DNA from: Burkholderiales bacterium
GTDB taxonomy: Bacteria > Pseudomonadota > Gammaproteobacteria > Burkholderiales > JACMKV01
Assembly: GCA_014379915.1 (NCBI GenBank)
Contig: JACMKV010000450.1
Location: forward strand, 1-19,354
Direction: 5' to 3'
Length of the DNA: 19,354 nt
Positions 1 through 7,053 of this stretch are shown piece by piece; within the stretch, counting starts at the first letter, position 1; every line of letters starts with the position of its first letter. The notes beneath the pieces are model-generated. The model was not told where the DNA came from. It worked only from the letters and a program-made list of their open reading frames with translations, and did not search any database. The translations under genes were made by a program, and so were the position numbers.

Positions 1-2
1 CG

Positions 3-56
3 TTGTCCGAGCAGGGCCGCGCACAGGAAGGGATTATCCGGATACCACAGGTTTGA
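3..56 (+). other. Possible 3' end of a gene entering from the left
   Basis: The third forward frame reads 17 codons to a TGA at 54-56 and gives a plausible hydrophilic C-terminus (LSEQGRAQEGIIRIPQV). The other two forward frames also stay open for about 20 codons, so this frame is not clearly favoured. I recognise no family. It is recorded only because a weak T-tract hairpin follows 20 bases later, which would fit a transcription unit ending here. Confidence 0.15.
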
Positions 57-77
57 CTGCCTCTGAAGGCTGGGGGA

Positions 78-99
78 GATGATAGATCATCGTTTTTTT
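78..99 (+). terminator. Weak hairpin followed by a T tract (possible intrinsic terminator)
   Basis: GATGA and TCATC pair around a four-base loop (78-91), followed by G and seven T residues (93-99). The shape is that of a Rho-independent terminator on the plus strand, but the stem is short and AT-rich, so it would be weak. It would end transcription entering from the left edge. The rest of 100-237 shows no convincing gene, RNA or repeat. Confidence 0.25.
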
Positions 100-237
100 C
101 TGGGCTTGCTGGCCACGGCGCATGGCAAGACAGGACAGGCCGGAAGGGCTTACGGTGTTGACCGAGGCGCTCGCTATCGTCGAGACAACCGGTGTTGGTT
201 GAGGCCGAATTGCATAGGCTATCCTACGGGCTTGTTA

Positions 238-2163
238 TCAACCCGCGCTTGCCGACTGCCTCGCTTCCAGCGCTTCCCAGCGCGCGAGCCCGGCGGTCAA
301 TTCTTCTTCTATTTCCCCGAAACGTTCGCGCAGCCTGGCGACTTTTTCCGCTTGCGATCGGTATAGATCGGCGTCCGTCAACTGTTCGGTGATCGCACGC
401 TGCTCGTCTTCAAGCGCCTGAATGCGGGCGGGAAGCGATTCCAGCTCGCGCGTTTCCTTGTGACTCAGTTTTGCGCGTTCAGTGGCTGGCTTCGCCCGGC
501 TCTTTATTCCCGCGGCCGGCGCTTTGTCGAGCCTCGGTTCGCTTGCTTGCGATTGCTTTATGCGTTGCCAATCGGCGTATCCGCCGACGTACTCGATCAA
601 CTTGCCGTCGCCCTCGAACGCGATGACCTGCGTCACGACGTTGTCGAGAAACGCGCGGTCGTGGCTGACCAGAAACAGCGTGCCCGAATATTCCTGGAGC
701 AGCGATTCGAGCAGCTCTAGCGTCTCAATATCGAGGTCGTTGGTCGGCTCGTCGAGCACCAGTACGTTGGCCGGCCGCGTGAACAGGCGCGCGAGCAGCA
801 GGCGATTGCGCTCGCCGCCGGACAGCGCCGAGACTTTGGCGCGTGCGCGTTCCGGCGCGAACAGGAAATCACCGAGATAGCTGATCACGTGCTTCTTGCG
901 GCCGTCGACCTCGACAAATTCCGCGCCCTGGCTGATGGTTTCGGTCAGGGTCGCGTTGTCGTCGAGTTGTTCGCGGAACTGATCGAAATAGGCGGTCGAC
1001 AAATTTGTTCCGCGCCGCACCGAACCTTCGTCGGGCTGCAAATCGCCGAGGATCAATTTCAGCAAGGTCGTTTTGCCGGCGCCGTTCGGACCGATCAAGC
1101 CGAACTTGTCGCCGCGCTGAATGCGCGTCGAAAAATCGGTTATAACCCGCTTTTCGTCAGGAGGCTCGCCGAACGATTTCGATACGTGGCGCAACTCGGC
1201 GACGAGCTTGCCCGATGCCGCGCCCTGATCCAGCGCGAGCGTAACTTTGCCGGCGCGATTGCGGCGCTGTTCGCGTTCGCGGCGCAGCGCTTCCAGCCGG
1301 CGCACCCTGCCCTCGTTGCGCGTTCGCCGCGCTTCGATGCCCTTGCGGATCCAGACTTCTTCCTGCGCCAGCAGCTTGTCGAACTTCTGGTTTTGGGCAA
1401 GCTCGGTTTCCCATTGCGCAGCCTTGACGCGCTGGTAAGTCTGGAAGCTGCCGGGATAGTCGCGCAAATCGCCGCGATCGAGTTCGACGATGCGCGTCGC
1501 GACGTTGTCGAGGAAGCGCCGGTCGTGGGTGACGAACAGCACGGTGCCGGCAAAACTTTTCAGCAATTCCTCGAGCCAATCTATCGCCGCGAGATCGAGG
1601 TGATTGGTCGGCTCATCGAGCAGCAGCACATCGGGCGCCATGACCAGCGCCTGGCCGAGCGCGACCCGTTTTTTCTGGCCGCCCGACAGCGATGAAATCA
1701 GCGCATCGGCCGGGAGTGCCAGGCGCGTGATCGCGCCTTCGATACGCGCATTCACGCTCCAGCCGTCTTCGTGTTCGAGCGCCGCCTGCGCCTGGTTAAG
1801 GCGCGGCATCAGCGCATCGTGATCCGCGTCGGATTCGCCGAAAGCATGCGACAGCGCGTGATATGCAAGGAGCATGTCGCGCACCGATCCGACCCCTTCG
1901 GCGATCTGCTCGAACACCGTCCGCGCGCCATTGAGCAACGGTTCCTGCGGTACGTAGCCGATGCGCAGATTCGAATCGAGCCAAAGCTTGCCGTCATCGA
2001 GCGCGATTTGCTGCGCGAGGATTTTCAGCAAGCTCGATTTGCCGCCGCCATTGCGGCCGATCAAACCGACGCGTTCATTCGAGTCGAGCTGGAAATCGAC
2101 GCGGTCAAGCAACGCACGGTGGCCGAACGCGAGGCTTGCTTGATTCAGCGTCAGGAGCGGCAT
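238..2163 (-). CDS. uup: ABC-F family ATPase Uup
   Basis: This 641-residue protein has two ABC ATPase domains in tandem and no membrane segments, the ABC-F layout. The first Walker A is GRNGGGKS (about 36-43), with signature LSGGQ (159-163) and Walker B/catalytic Glu LLLDEPTNHLD (180-190). The second domain has GPNGAGKT, LSGGE and VLVLDEPTNDLD. A charged linker joins the domains, and the last 80 or so residues are rich in Glu, Arg and Leu, as expected for the Uup C-terminal coiled coil that binds DNA or ribosomes. E. coli Uup is 635 residues, so the length fits. Family members act in the cytoplasm on ribosomes and affect transposon precise excision. The ATG at 2163 is preceded by AAAGGAA five bases upstream, which fixes the start. 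EttA and other ABC-F proteins are alternatives, but the long C-terminal coiled coil favours Uup. It is the last gene of a minus-strand run and is separated from the peroxiredoxin by a palindromic repeat. Confidence 0.92.
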   Translation of the reverse strand: MPLLTLNQASLAFGHRALLDRVDFQLDSNERVGLIGRNGGGKSSLLKILAQQIALDDGKLWLDSNLRIGYVPQEPLLNGARTVFEQIAEGVGSVRDMLLAYHALSHAFGESDADHDALMPRLNQAQAALEHEDGWSVNARIEGAITRLALPADALISSLSGGQKKRVALGQALVMAPDVLLLDEPTNHLDLAAIDWLEELLKSFAGTVLFVTHDRRFLDNVATRIVELDRGDLRDYPGSFQTYQRVKAAQWETELAQNQKFDKLLAQEEVWIRKGIEARRTRNEGRVRRLEALRREREQRRNRAGKVTLALDQGAASGKLVAELRHVSKSFGEPPDEKRVITDFSTRIQRGDKFGLIGPNGAGKTTLLKLILGDLQPDEGSVRRGTNLSTAYFDQFREQLDDNATLTETISQGAEFVEVDGRKKHVISYLGDFLFAPERARAKVSALSGGERNRLLLARLFTRPANVLVLDEPTNDLDIETLELLESLLQEYSGTLFLVSHDRAFLDNVVTQVIAFEGDGKLIEYVGGYADWQRIKQSQASEPRLDKAPAAGIKSRAKPATERAKLSHKETRELESLPARIQALEDEQRAITEQLTDADLYRSQAEKVARLRERFGEIEEELTAGLARWEALEARQSASAG

Positions 2164-2224
2164 TTATTCCTTTGTTTTGAAGATCGGTAAATCTTCGGAT
2201 AAAGCCAGATGATCAGGGAGCTTC

Positions 2225-2316
2225 TTCCTCTCCCTTTTGGAAAAGGGGGACTGAGGGGATTGAAGCGGCGGAGAAATCACCCCTACCCCCTTTTTCAAAG
2301 TGGGGTTCTCAGCCCC
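2225..2316. repeat. Inverted pair of palindromic repeat elements
   Basis: The arm at about 2240-2260 (AAAAGGGGGACTGAGGGGAT) is the imperfect reverse complement of the arm at about 2275-2295 (AATCACCCCTACCCCCTTTT), with about 14 bases between them. Each arm also folds by itself: CCCTTTT/AAAAGGG at about 2232-2247, and ACCCC..CTTT/AAAG.GGGGT in the second arm. This is the look of a mobile palindromic (REP/MITE-like) element found between genes in many proteobacteria. It lies between the end of the peroxiredoxin gene and the start of uup. It could stabilise or end the upstream transcript, but no clear T tract on the minus side marks it as an ordinary terminator. Confidence 0.6.
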
Positions 2317-2368
2317 CGCCCCGCCCTCACTTGGACAGGCCGGGAGGAAAGAGAAATGCAGGTCGAAG

Positions 2369-2905
2369 CTACTTCGCCGCCAATTGCTTCAAATCGGCGA
2401 TCACCTCTGTCGAATTGCGCGAGGTGTCGGCTTTCAGATAAACCCTGGCGATACGTCCCTGCGGATCGATCAGAAACGTGTTTCGCTTGGCGAGCTTGGT
2501 CACATAGAGATTCATGACCGAGCCATAGCGTTCCGCCACTTCGCCGCTGGCATCGGCCAGCAACGGAAATGGCAGCGAATATTTTTTGGCGAATTCGGCG
2601 TGCGACGCGCTGGTATCGACGCTGACGCCGACGACTTCAGCGCCCATCGCCGTCAGCTCTTGCAGATCGTCGCGAAATTTGCAAGCCTGCTCGGTGCAGC
2701 CCGGCGTGTCGTCCTTGGGATAGAAATACAGCACCAGCCACTTGCCGCCGAATTCTTCCAGGCGGCGCGTTTTGCCGTGCTGATCGGGCAGCATGAACGC
2801 CGGCGCCGGCTGCCCCACCGCGGGTGTTTCGCCGGCTTGCGCAAGGCCACGCCACGCCAGCAACACAATGCCGATCAGCGCCGCATACAACAAAATCCAT
2901 TTCAT
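2369..2905 (-). CDS. Membrane-anchored peroxiredoxin, PrxQ/Bcp type
   Basis: The 178-residue protein has the thioredoxin-fold peroxiredoxin pattern GQPAPAFMLPDQHG (about 31-44), then YFYPKDDTPGCTEQACKFRD. Cys70 is the expected peroxidatic residue, and Cys75, five positions later, is the resolving Cys typical of the PrxQ/Bcp subgroup. Such enzymes reduce hydroperoxides with thioredoxin-like donors. Residues 4-24 are a hydrophobic helix with a polar end (LAQAGE), so the protein is probably exported or anchored facing the periplasm, unlike cytoplasmic Bcp. An upstream in-frame ATG at 2938 would overlap the methyltransferase gene. I chose the ATG at 2905 because GAGAG lies about 7 bases upstream and the hydrophobic segment then starts the protein. 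The gene is only 10 bp behind the methyltransferase stop, so the two are probably cotranscribed. Confidence 0.88.
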   Translation of the reverse strand: MKWILLYAALIGIVLLAWRGLAQAGETPAVGQPAPAFMLPDQHGKTRRLEEFGGKWLVLYFYPKDDTPGCTEQACKFRDDLQELTAMGAEVVGVSVDTSASHAEFAKKYSLPFPLLADASGEVAERYGSVMNLYVTKLAKRNTFLIDPQGRIARVYLKADTSRNSTEVIADLKQLAAK

Positions 2906-2915
2906 GATCGGACTC

Positions 2916-3854
2916 TCAGAATGATGTGGCGTTGCCACCAGGTTTGTCTTGCGGTTTTTCCCGGCTTGGGCACATGTCGAATTTCGGCTTGATGAATTTG
3001 ATCGTCATACGATCGCTCTCGCCGATGGCCAGATATTTTTCGCGATCGGTGTCGCCCATGCGCAAAGTCGGCGGCAGGGTCCACACGCCTTTCGGGTGAT
3101 CTTTCGTATCCTTCGGGTTCGCGTTGATCTCGGCTTTATCCTGCAGCTTGAAGCCCGCGCTTTCCACGACCTGAATCACGTAGCCTTCGGTCATGTAGCC
3201 CGAGCGGATCGAATCGTTCAAGTCGGTGCCGGGTTCGGCGCGGTGCTCGACGACGCCGAGAATGCCGCCGGGTTTCAGGGCGTCGTAAAACGCATTGAAC
3301 ATCGCCTGTGCATTCTCTTCCTTGACCCAGTTGTGCACATTGCGAAACGTCAGAATCAGATCGACCGAGCCCGGCGGCGCGATGTCGGCAAATTCCGGCG
3401 CCTGCAGTTCGCCGAAGACTACTTTGTCGTAGATGTCTGGATGCTGTTTCAGCAAGGCGCGGTAATCCGCGTCTATCGACTTCCGGTAATCGGGCGTGCC
3501 CTTGGCCCGCAACGCGAATCCGGCGGCGTAAAATCTGCCCTGATCGCGCAGCACCGGCGCGAGGATTTCGGTGTACCAGCCGCCGCCCGGCCAGACCTCG
3601 ACGACCGTCATGTCGGGCTGGAGGCCGAAGAACCGCAGCGTCTCCCTCGGATGACGGAATCGATCGCGCGCCTTGTTTTGCTCCGAGCGATGGGAGCCTG
3701 CGATCGCCTTGTCGAGCGCGGCATCGGCGCTTTCCGCAGCGCCGGCTTCCCATGAAAAAAGGGATGAAAAAAACGCAAACATCAGCAGCGCGGCCGTCGA
3801 CCACAGCGCTTTGGCGCGACACGAGTAAAACTTCGAGCAAGTTTCCGAGTTCAT
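2916..3854 (-). CDS. Exported class I SAM methyltransferase-like protein
   Basis: The predicted protein has 312 residues. Residues 1-40 look like a signal peptide: a short basic region ending at K15, a hydrophobic stretch 16-35, and AGAA before the likely cleavage near 40. The Rossmann-type motif I follows at about 84-97 (VVEVWPGGGWYTEIL), then an acidic strand and the DLILTFRNVHNWVK block, with GGILGVVEHR later. This matches the family annotated as predicted methyltransferase (COG4798, from memory). The substrate is unknown. The frame is open upstream through the tRNA to 4187, but the ATG at 3854 is preceded by GGAAAGGAAA and restores the signal peptide, so it is the real start. A SAM-dependent fold behind a signal peptide is odd, because SAM is not expected in the periplasm. 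The protein may act before export or use another ligand. It is the first gene of a pair with the peroxiredoxin. Confidence 0.82.
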   Translation of the reverse strand: MNSETCSKFYSCRAKALWSTAALLMFAFFSSLFSWEAGAAESADAALDKAIAGSHRSEQNKARDRFRHPRETLRFFGLQPDMTVVEVWPGGGWYTEILAPVLRDQGRFYAAGFALRAKGTPDYRKSIDADYRALLKQHPDIYDKVVFGELQAPEFADIAPPGSVDLILTFRNVHNWVKEENAQAMFNAFYDALKPGGILGVVEHRAEPGTDLNDSIRSGYMTEGYVIQVVESAGFKLQDKAEINANPKDTKDHPKGVWTLPPTLRMGDTDREKYLAIGESDRMTIKFIKPKFDMCPSREKPQDKPGGNATSF

Positions 3855-3928
3855 GATTTTCCTTTCCGATTCAGAGCGGGCGCGCGACGAAACCAGTGCG
3901 CGAAGAATCGATAGACCAGCGGGAACGC

Positions 3929-3971
3929 GCATCGTGCGGCATTCGTGCCGCATTCGTGCCGCGTTCTGCGG
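3929..3971. repeat. Short tandem repeat of about 11 bp
   Basis: Two exact copies of GCATTCGTGCC (3939-3949 and 3950-3960) are flanked by a degenerate copy on each side (GCATCGTGCG and GCGTTCTGCGG). The stretch GGCATTCGTGCC can also fold on itself around TTCG. The array sits in the 177-bp divergent intergenic region between the minus-strand methyltransferase operon and the plus-strand tRNA gene. No function is evident. Confidence 0.55.
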
Positions 3972-3990
3972 TGCGCCCGCCATTTTACGA

Positions 3991-3996
3991 TAAAAT
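3991..3996 (+). promoter_or_regulatory. Possible -10 box for the tRNA-Arg gene
   Basis: TAAAAT matches the sigma-70 -10 consensus TATAAT at five of six positions and lies in a locally AT-rich patch (3982-3997) within GC-rich DNA. It is about 36 bases ahead of the mature tRNA 5' end. No good -35 box is visible at 16-18 bp spacing, so this is a moderate guess. Confidence 0.35.
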
Positions 3997-4003
3997 CCCT
4001 GCA

Positions 4004-4023
4004 CCTCTGGCTTCGGCCGGAGG
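4004..4023 (+). other. UUCG-tetraloop hairpin in the tRNA 5' leader
   Basis: CCTCTGGC (4004-4011) pairs with GCCGGAGG (4016-4023) around TTCG, giving an 8-bp stem with one G-U pair and a stable UUCG tetraloop. It ends 8 bases before the mature tRNA and would sit at the start of the tRNA precursor if transcription begins near 4003. It may protect or guide processing of the leader, which is inference. Confidence 0.4.
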
Positions 4024-4031
4024 CACCCGCA

Positions 4032-4107
4032 GCCCCGGTAGCTCAGTGGATAGAGCAACCCCCTCCTAAGGGGTAGGCCACACGTTCGATTCGTGTTCGG
4101 GGCGCCA
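4032..4107 (+). tRNA. tRNA-Arg (anticodon CCU)
   Basis: All arms of a standard cloverleaf can be drawn. The acceptor stem is GCCCCGG (4032-4038) with TCGGGGC (4097-4103), the last pair being G-U. The D arm is GCTC/GAGC (4041-4056). The anticodon stem is ACCCC/GGGGT (4058-4062 and 4070-4074) with loop CTCCTAA, so the anticodon at 4065-4067 is CCT, which reads AGG arginine codons. The T arm is ACACG/CGTGT around TTCGATT. The discriminator base is G4104 and the CCA end is encoded (4105-4107). tRNA-Arg genes are frequent integration sites, and a defence cassette begins 49 bp downstream. Confidence 0.97.
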
Positions 4108-4156
4108 CTGCGACATCGTCCTTCAAAGAGCCTTTCAACGCCACAGGAAAGCCCGC

Positions 4157-7018
4157 GTGCCAAAAGCAAAGCCACAACGCACCGCAACCCGAAAGACTGC
4201 TTCCAGCCCGGCAGCGCAAGCCCGGAACTACCGCCACCCTGAATCTGATTCGCCGATGCGCCCCGAAGTCGGGACGCAGCCGCAGTTCAAGAAGAAGAAA
4301 GCGCCGAAGACGTATCGCTACGATTCCTCGCTTTCGCCCGCGCTCGAATGGGATGGGCAGAATTCCGCGCGGGAACAAGCCGAAGTGCTGATTGCCCAAA
4401 TCGAAGCGCAAGTGGCAGACTTGCGCGCGTTAAAAACTCCCTCTCCCCTTGCGGGAGATTTAGGCGCCGTCCCCGCGAAAGCGGGGAGTTGGGGTGAGGG
4501 GGAACCTGAAAAATACAAGAAGGCGCTCAGTCTGATCGAAGAGAACATTCGCGCGCTGAAGGCGATCGGCAAACCGTTTTTGAATTGGGCGGGCAAGGCC
4601 GAGCGTTTGTCGTTCGATGTGCCGACCTTGCCGCTGTTCATCCACGAGCGCCTCTCGACTCAGGCGATCCTCGAAACGCTCAAAGGGCAGAAGCGCGACA
4701 GGCAGCTCGATCTGCTCGCCGAACTGTTCGCCGACCCGAAACATTCGATCACCGATCAGATATTGCGAGCCTACGAGCATCGCGACCAGTGGGTGAACCG
4801 CATGGTGCTCGGCGATTCGCTGGTCGTGATGAATTCGCTGCTGCACTACGAAAACCTCGGCGGACAAGTCCAGATGATCTACATCGATCCGCCCTACGGC
4901 GTGAAGTTCGGCAGCAACTTTCAGCCTTTCGTGCGCAAGCGCGATGTGTCACCCAACGACGACGATGACATGACACGCGAGCCGGAAATGGTGCAGGCCT
5001 ATCGCGATACCTGGGAGCTTGGGCTGCATTCGTATCTGACCTATTTACGCGACCGGCTGCTGATCGCGCGCGAATTGCTAGCTGGGAGTGGCAGCGTGTT
5101 CGTGCAGATTTCTGATGAGAATCTGCACCATGTGCGCGAGGTGATGGATGAGGTGTTCGGGGTGGAAAACTATGTAGGCCAGTTTATGTTCCGCAAGACC
5201 GGTGGACAGTCAGTGACGTTGGTTCCCAGCACTTACGATTTCTTGCTGCACTACGCTAAAGATGTTCAGCGAGTGAAGTTCCGAACGCTGTTCACAACGA
5301 AAGAGGCCGGTGAGGATGGCGCCAAGCAGTACATCTGGCTGGAGTCGCCCGATAGTCGGACAACCCGCAAGCTATCGAAAGCCGAGTTAGACAGCCCTGG
5401 CCTCATACCCGAGGGTTGGCGAGTCTTCCGGCCGGGGCCACTTACCTCACCGGGAGCGAGTCCCAAAGCGCGAAATGAGGTTGAGTTGCAAGGCCGAACA
5501 TTCACCCCGGGCGGCAATAGGCACTGGAGTCTTGGCGCCAATGACACGCAAGTACTCGACCAACGCGGTCGAGTGATGATCATCGGTAATACGCCATGCT
5601 CAAAACTGTATCTCGATGACTTCCCTGTCTCCCCGCTCAAGAACGTTTGGCCAGACACTGGCGGGAGCGGTTTCTCGGAGAAGCCGCTGTACGTCGTGCA
5701 GACCGACGCTCTCGCTATCGAGCGCTGCGTCCTCATGACCACCGATCCCGGCGACCTCGTTCTCGACCCAACCTGCGGCAGCGGCACAACCGCGTACATC
5801 GCCGAGCAATGGGGCCGGCGCTGGATCACGATAGACACAAGCCGCGTGCCGCTCGCGCTCGCGCGCCAACGGCTGCTGACCGCGACCTTCAACTGGTACG
5901 AATTGAACGACGCCGCGCGCGGGCCTGCCGGAGGTTTCGTTTACAAGCGCAAGCAAAACCGCAAGGGCGAGGAAGTCGGCGGCATCGTCCCGCATGTGAC
6001 GCTGAAATCGATCGCCAACAACGAGCCGCCCGCCGAAGAAGTGCTGGTCGATCGCCCGGAAACCACGAGCAATGTCACGCGCGTCTCCGGCCCGTTCACG
6101 TTCGAAGCGACGATTCCGACGCCGATCGATTGGGAGGGTGATGGCATCGAGGATTCCGGCATCGCGCTCGATGCGCACGGCCCGTATGTCGAACGTATGC
6201 TCGAAGTCTTGCGCAAAAGCCCGCTGTTGCGGCTCGACGGCAACCGCACCGTCGCGCTCAGGAATGTACGGCCGCCGGTCAAATCGCTTTCGCTTTCGGC
6301 CGAGGCGATCGTCGGTAACAGCGGCGAAACTGCCCCTCACCCCAGCCCTCTCCCGGGGGGAGAGGGAGTTTCGTCGGAAGGAACAGAGAAGGCGGTTGCT
6401 TTTGTGTTCGGGCCGGAAAACGGTGCGGTCAGCGAAAAGCTGGTGTTCGAAGCGGCGCGCGAGGCGTATGCCAAGAGCTATACGCATCTTTATGTGATCG
6501 GCTTCGCGATCCAGGCCAATGCGCGCACGCTGATCGAGAAATGCGCCGAAGTAACCGGAATCGCCGCGACGTATGTGCAGGCGACGCCCGATCTGATGAT
6601 GGGTGACTTGCTCAAGAACATGCGCTCATCGCAGATATTCAGCGTGTGCGGCCTGCCGGAAATCGCGATTCATCGCGGCAAGGATGGAGCGCTACAAGTC
6701 GAACTCGTCGGCCTCGACGTCTTCGATCCAGTGACGATGGCGGTCGATCACCGCAAAGGCGACGACGTGCCGGCGTGGTTTCTCGATACCGATTACAACG
6801 GCTTGTGTTTTCACGTGACGCAGGCGTTTTTCCCGCGCACCAGCGCGTGGGATAACCTGAAGCGCGCGCTGAAAGCGGAATACGAGGATGCGATATGGGA
6901 TCACCTCGCGGGCACGACCAGCGCGCCGTTTTCCGCGGGCGAGCATGGGCAGGTTGCGGTCAAGGTGATCGATGACCGAGGCAATGAATTGCTCGTGACG
7001 AAAAACCTGAAGGATTAG
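4157..7018 (+). CDS. mod: Type III-like DNA adenine methyltransferase (Mod)
   Basis: This 953-residue protein methylates adenine-N6 in a specific DNA site and, with Res, should set restriction specificity. Motif IV DPPY lies at 244-247 and the SAM-binding motif I DPTCGSGTT at 537-545. That order is the beta class, as in type III Mod and related enzymes. The segment between them (about 330-505) is the expected target-recognition domain, and its base usage differs from its flanks. The start is GTG at 4157, with AGGAAA at 4144-4149 about 7 bases upstream. Residues 1-60 are basic and low-complexity. Two insertions encoded by palindromic repeats lie in frame at about residues 95-117 and 726-737. 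A C-terminal region of nearly 400 residues after the catalytic domain makes it longer than classical Mod proteins (usually 550-700). It probably contributes to Res binding, which is inference. The gene begins 49 bp after the tRNA and ends 35 bp before hicB. Confidence 0.9.
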   Translation: MPKAKPQRTATRKTASSPAAQARNYRHPESDSPMRPEVGTQPQFKKKKAPKTYRYDSSLSPALEWDGQNSAREQAEVLIAQIEAQVADLRALKTPSPLAGDLGAVPAKAGSWGEGEPEKYKKALSLIEENIRALKAIGKPFLNWAGKAERLSFDVPTLPLFIHERLSTQAILETLKGQKRDRQLDLLAELFADPKHSITDQILRAYEHRDQWVNRMVLGDSLVVMNSLLHYENLGGQVQMIYIDPPYGVKFGSNFQPFVRKRDVSPNDDDDMTREPEMVQAYRDTWELGLHSYLTYLRDRLLIARELLAGSGSVFVQISDENLHHVREVMDEVFGVENYVGQFMFRKTGGQSVTLVPSTYDFLLHYAKDVQRVKFRTLFTTKEAGEDGAKQYIWLESPDSRTTRKLSKAELDSPGLIPEGWRVFRPGPLTSPGASPKARNEVELQGRTFTPGGNRHWSLGANDTQVLDQRGRVMIIGNTPCSKLYLDDFPVSPLKNVWPDTGGSGFSEKPLYVVQTDALAIERCVLMTTDPGDLVLDPTCGSGTTAYIAEQWGRRWITIDTSRVPLALARQRLLTATFNWYELNDAARGPAGGFVYKRKQNRKGEEVGGIVPHVTLKSIANNEPPAEEVLVDRPETTSNVTRVSGPFTFEATIPTPIDWEGDGIEDSGIALDAHGPYVERMLEVLRKSPLLRLDGNRTVALRNVRPPVKSLSLSAEAIVGNSGETAPHPSPLPGGEGVSSEGTEKAVAFVFGPENGAVSEKLVFEAAREAYAKSYTHLYVIGFAIQANARTLIEKCAEVTGIAATYVQATPDLMMGDLLKNMRSSQIFSVCGLPEIAIHRGKDGALQVELVGLDVFDPVTMAVDHRKGDDVPAWFLDTDYNGLCFHVTQAFFPRTSAWDNLKRALKAEYEDAIWDHLAGTTSAPFSAGEHGQVAVKVIDDRGNELLVTKNLKD
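4439..4503. repeat. Palindromic repeat inserted in frame in mod (first copy)
   Basis: Nested palindromes are visible. TCTCCC (4442-4447) pairs with GGGAGA (4453-4458). TCCCCGC (4470-4476) pairs with GCGGGGA (4481-4487) around GAAA. The outer CCCTCTCCCC (4439-4448) pairs with GGGGTGAGGG (4491-4500) at nine of ten positions. The element is translated as PSPLAGDLGAVPAKAGSWGEGEP, the protein signature of a well-known proteobacterial intergenic repeat. It falls in the helical N-terminal region of Mod and keeps the reading frame. Confidence 0.8.
6333..6368. repeat. Palindromic repeat inserted in frame in mod (second copy)
   Basis: CCCTCTCCC (6346-6354) pairs perfectly with GGGAGAGGG (6358-6366) around GGG. 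The preceding CCCCTCACCCC is the reverse complement of the end of the first copy, so the two are related elements in opposite orientation. It is translated as PHPSPLPGGEG (residues 727-737), again without breaking the frame, between two blocks of the Mod C-terminal region. Confidence 0.78.
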
Positions 7019-7053
7019 GATAGCAATTCTCACAAATCGACCGAGGACGCAAA

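Noticed and set aside
889..1695. Plus-strand open frame opposite uup
   Set aside because: It is antisense to conserved ABC-F motifs and has no family features or ribosome site.
3855..4187. 5' extension of the methyltransferase frame across the tRNA
   Set aside because: It would run antisense through a complete tRNA gene. The ATG at 3854 has a strong ribosome site and a signal peptide.
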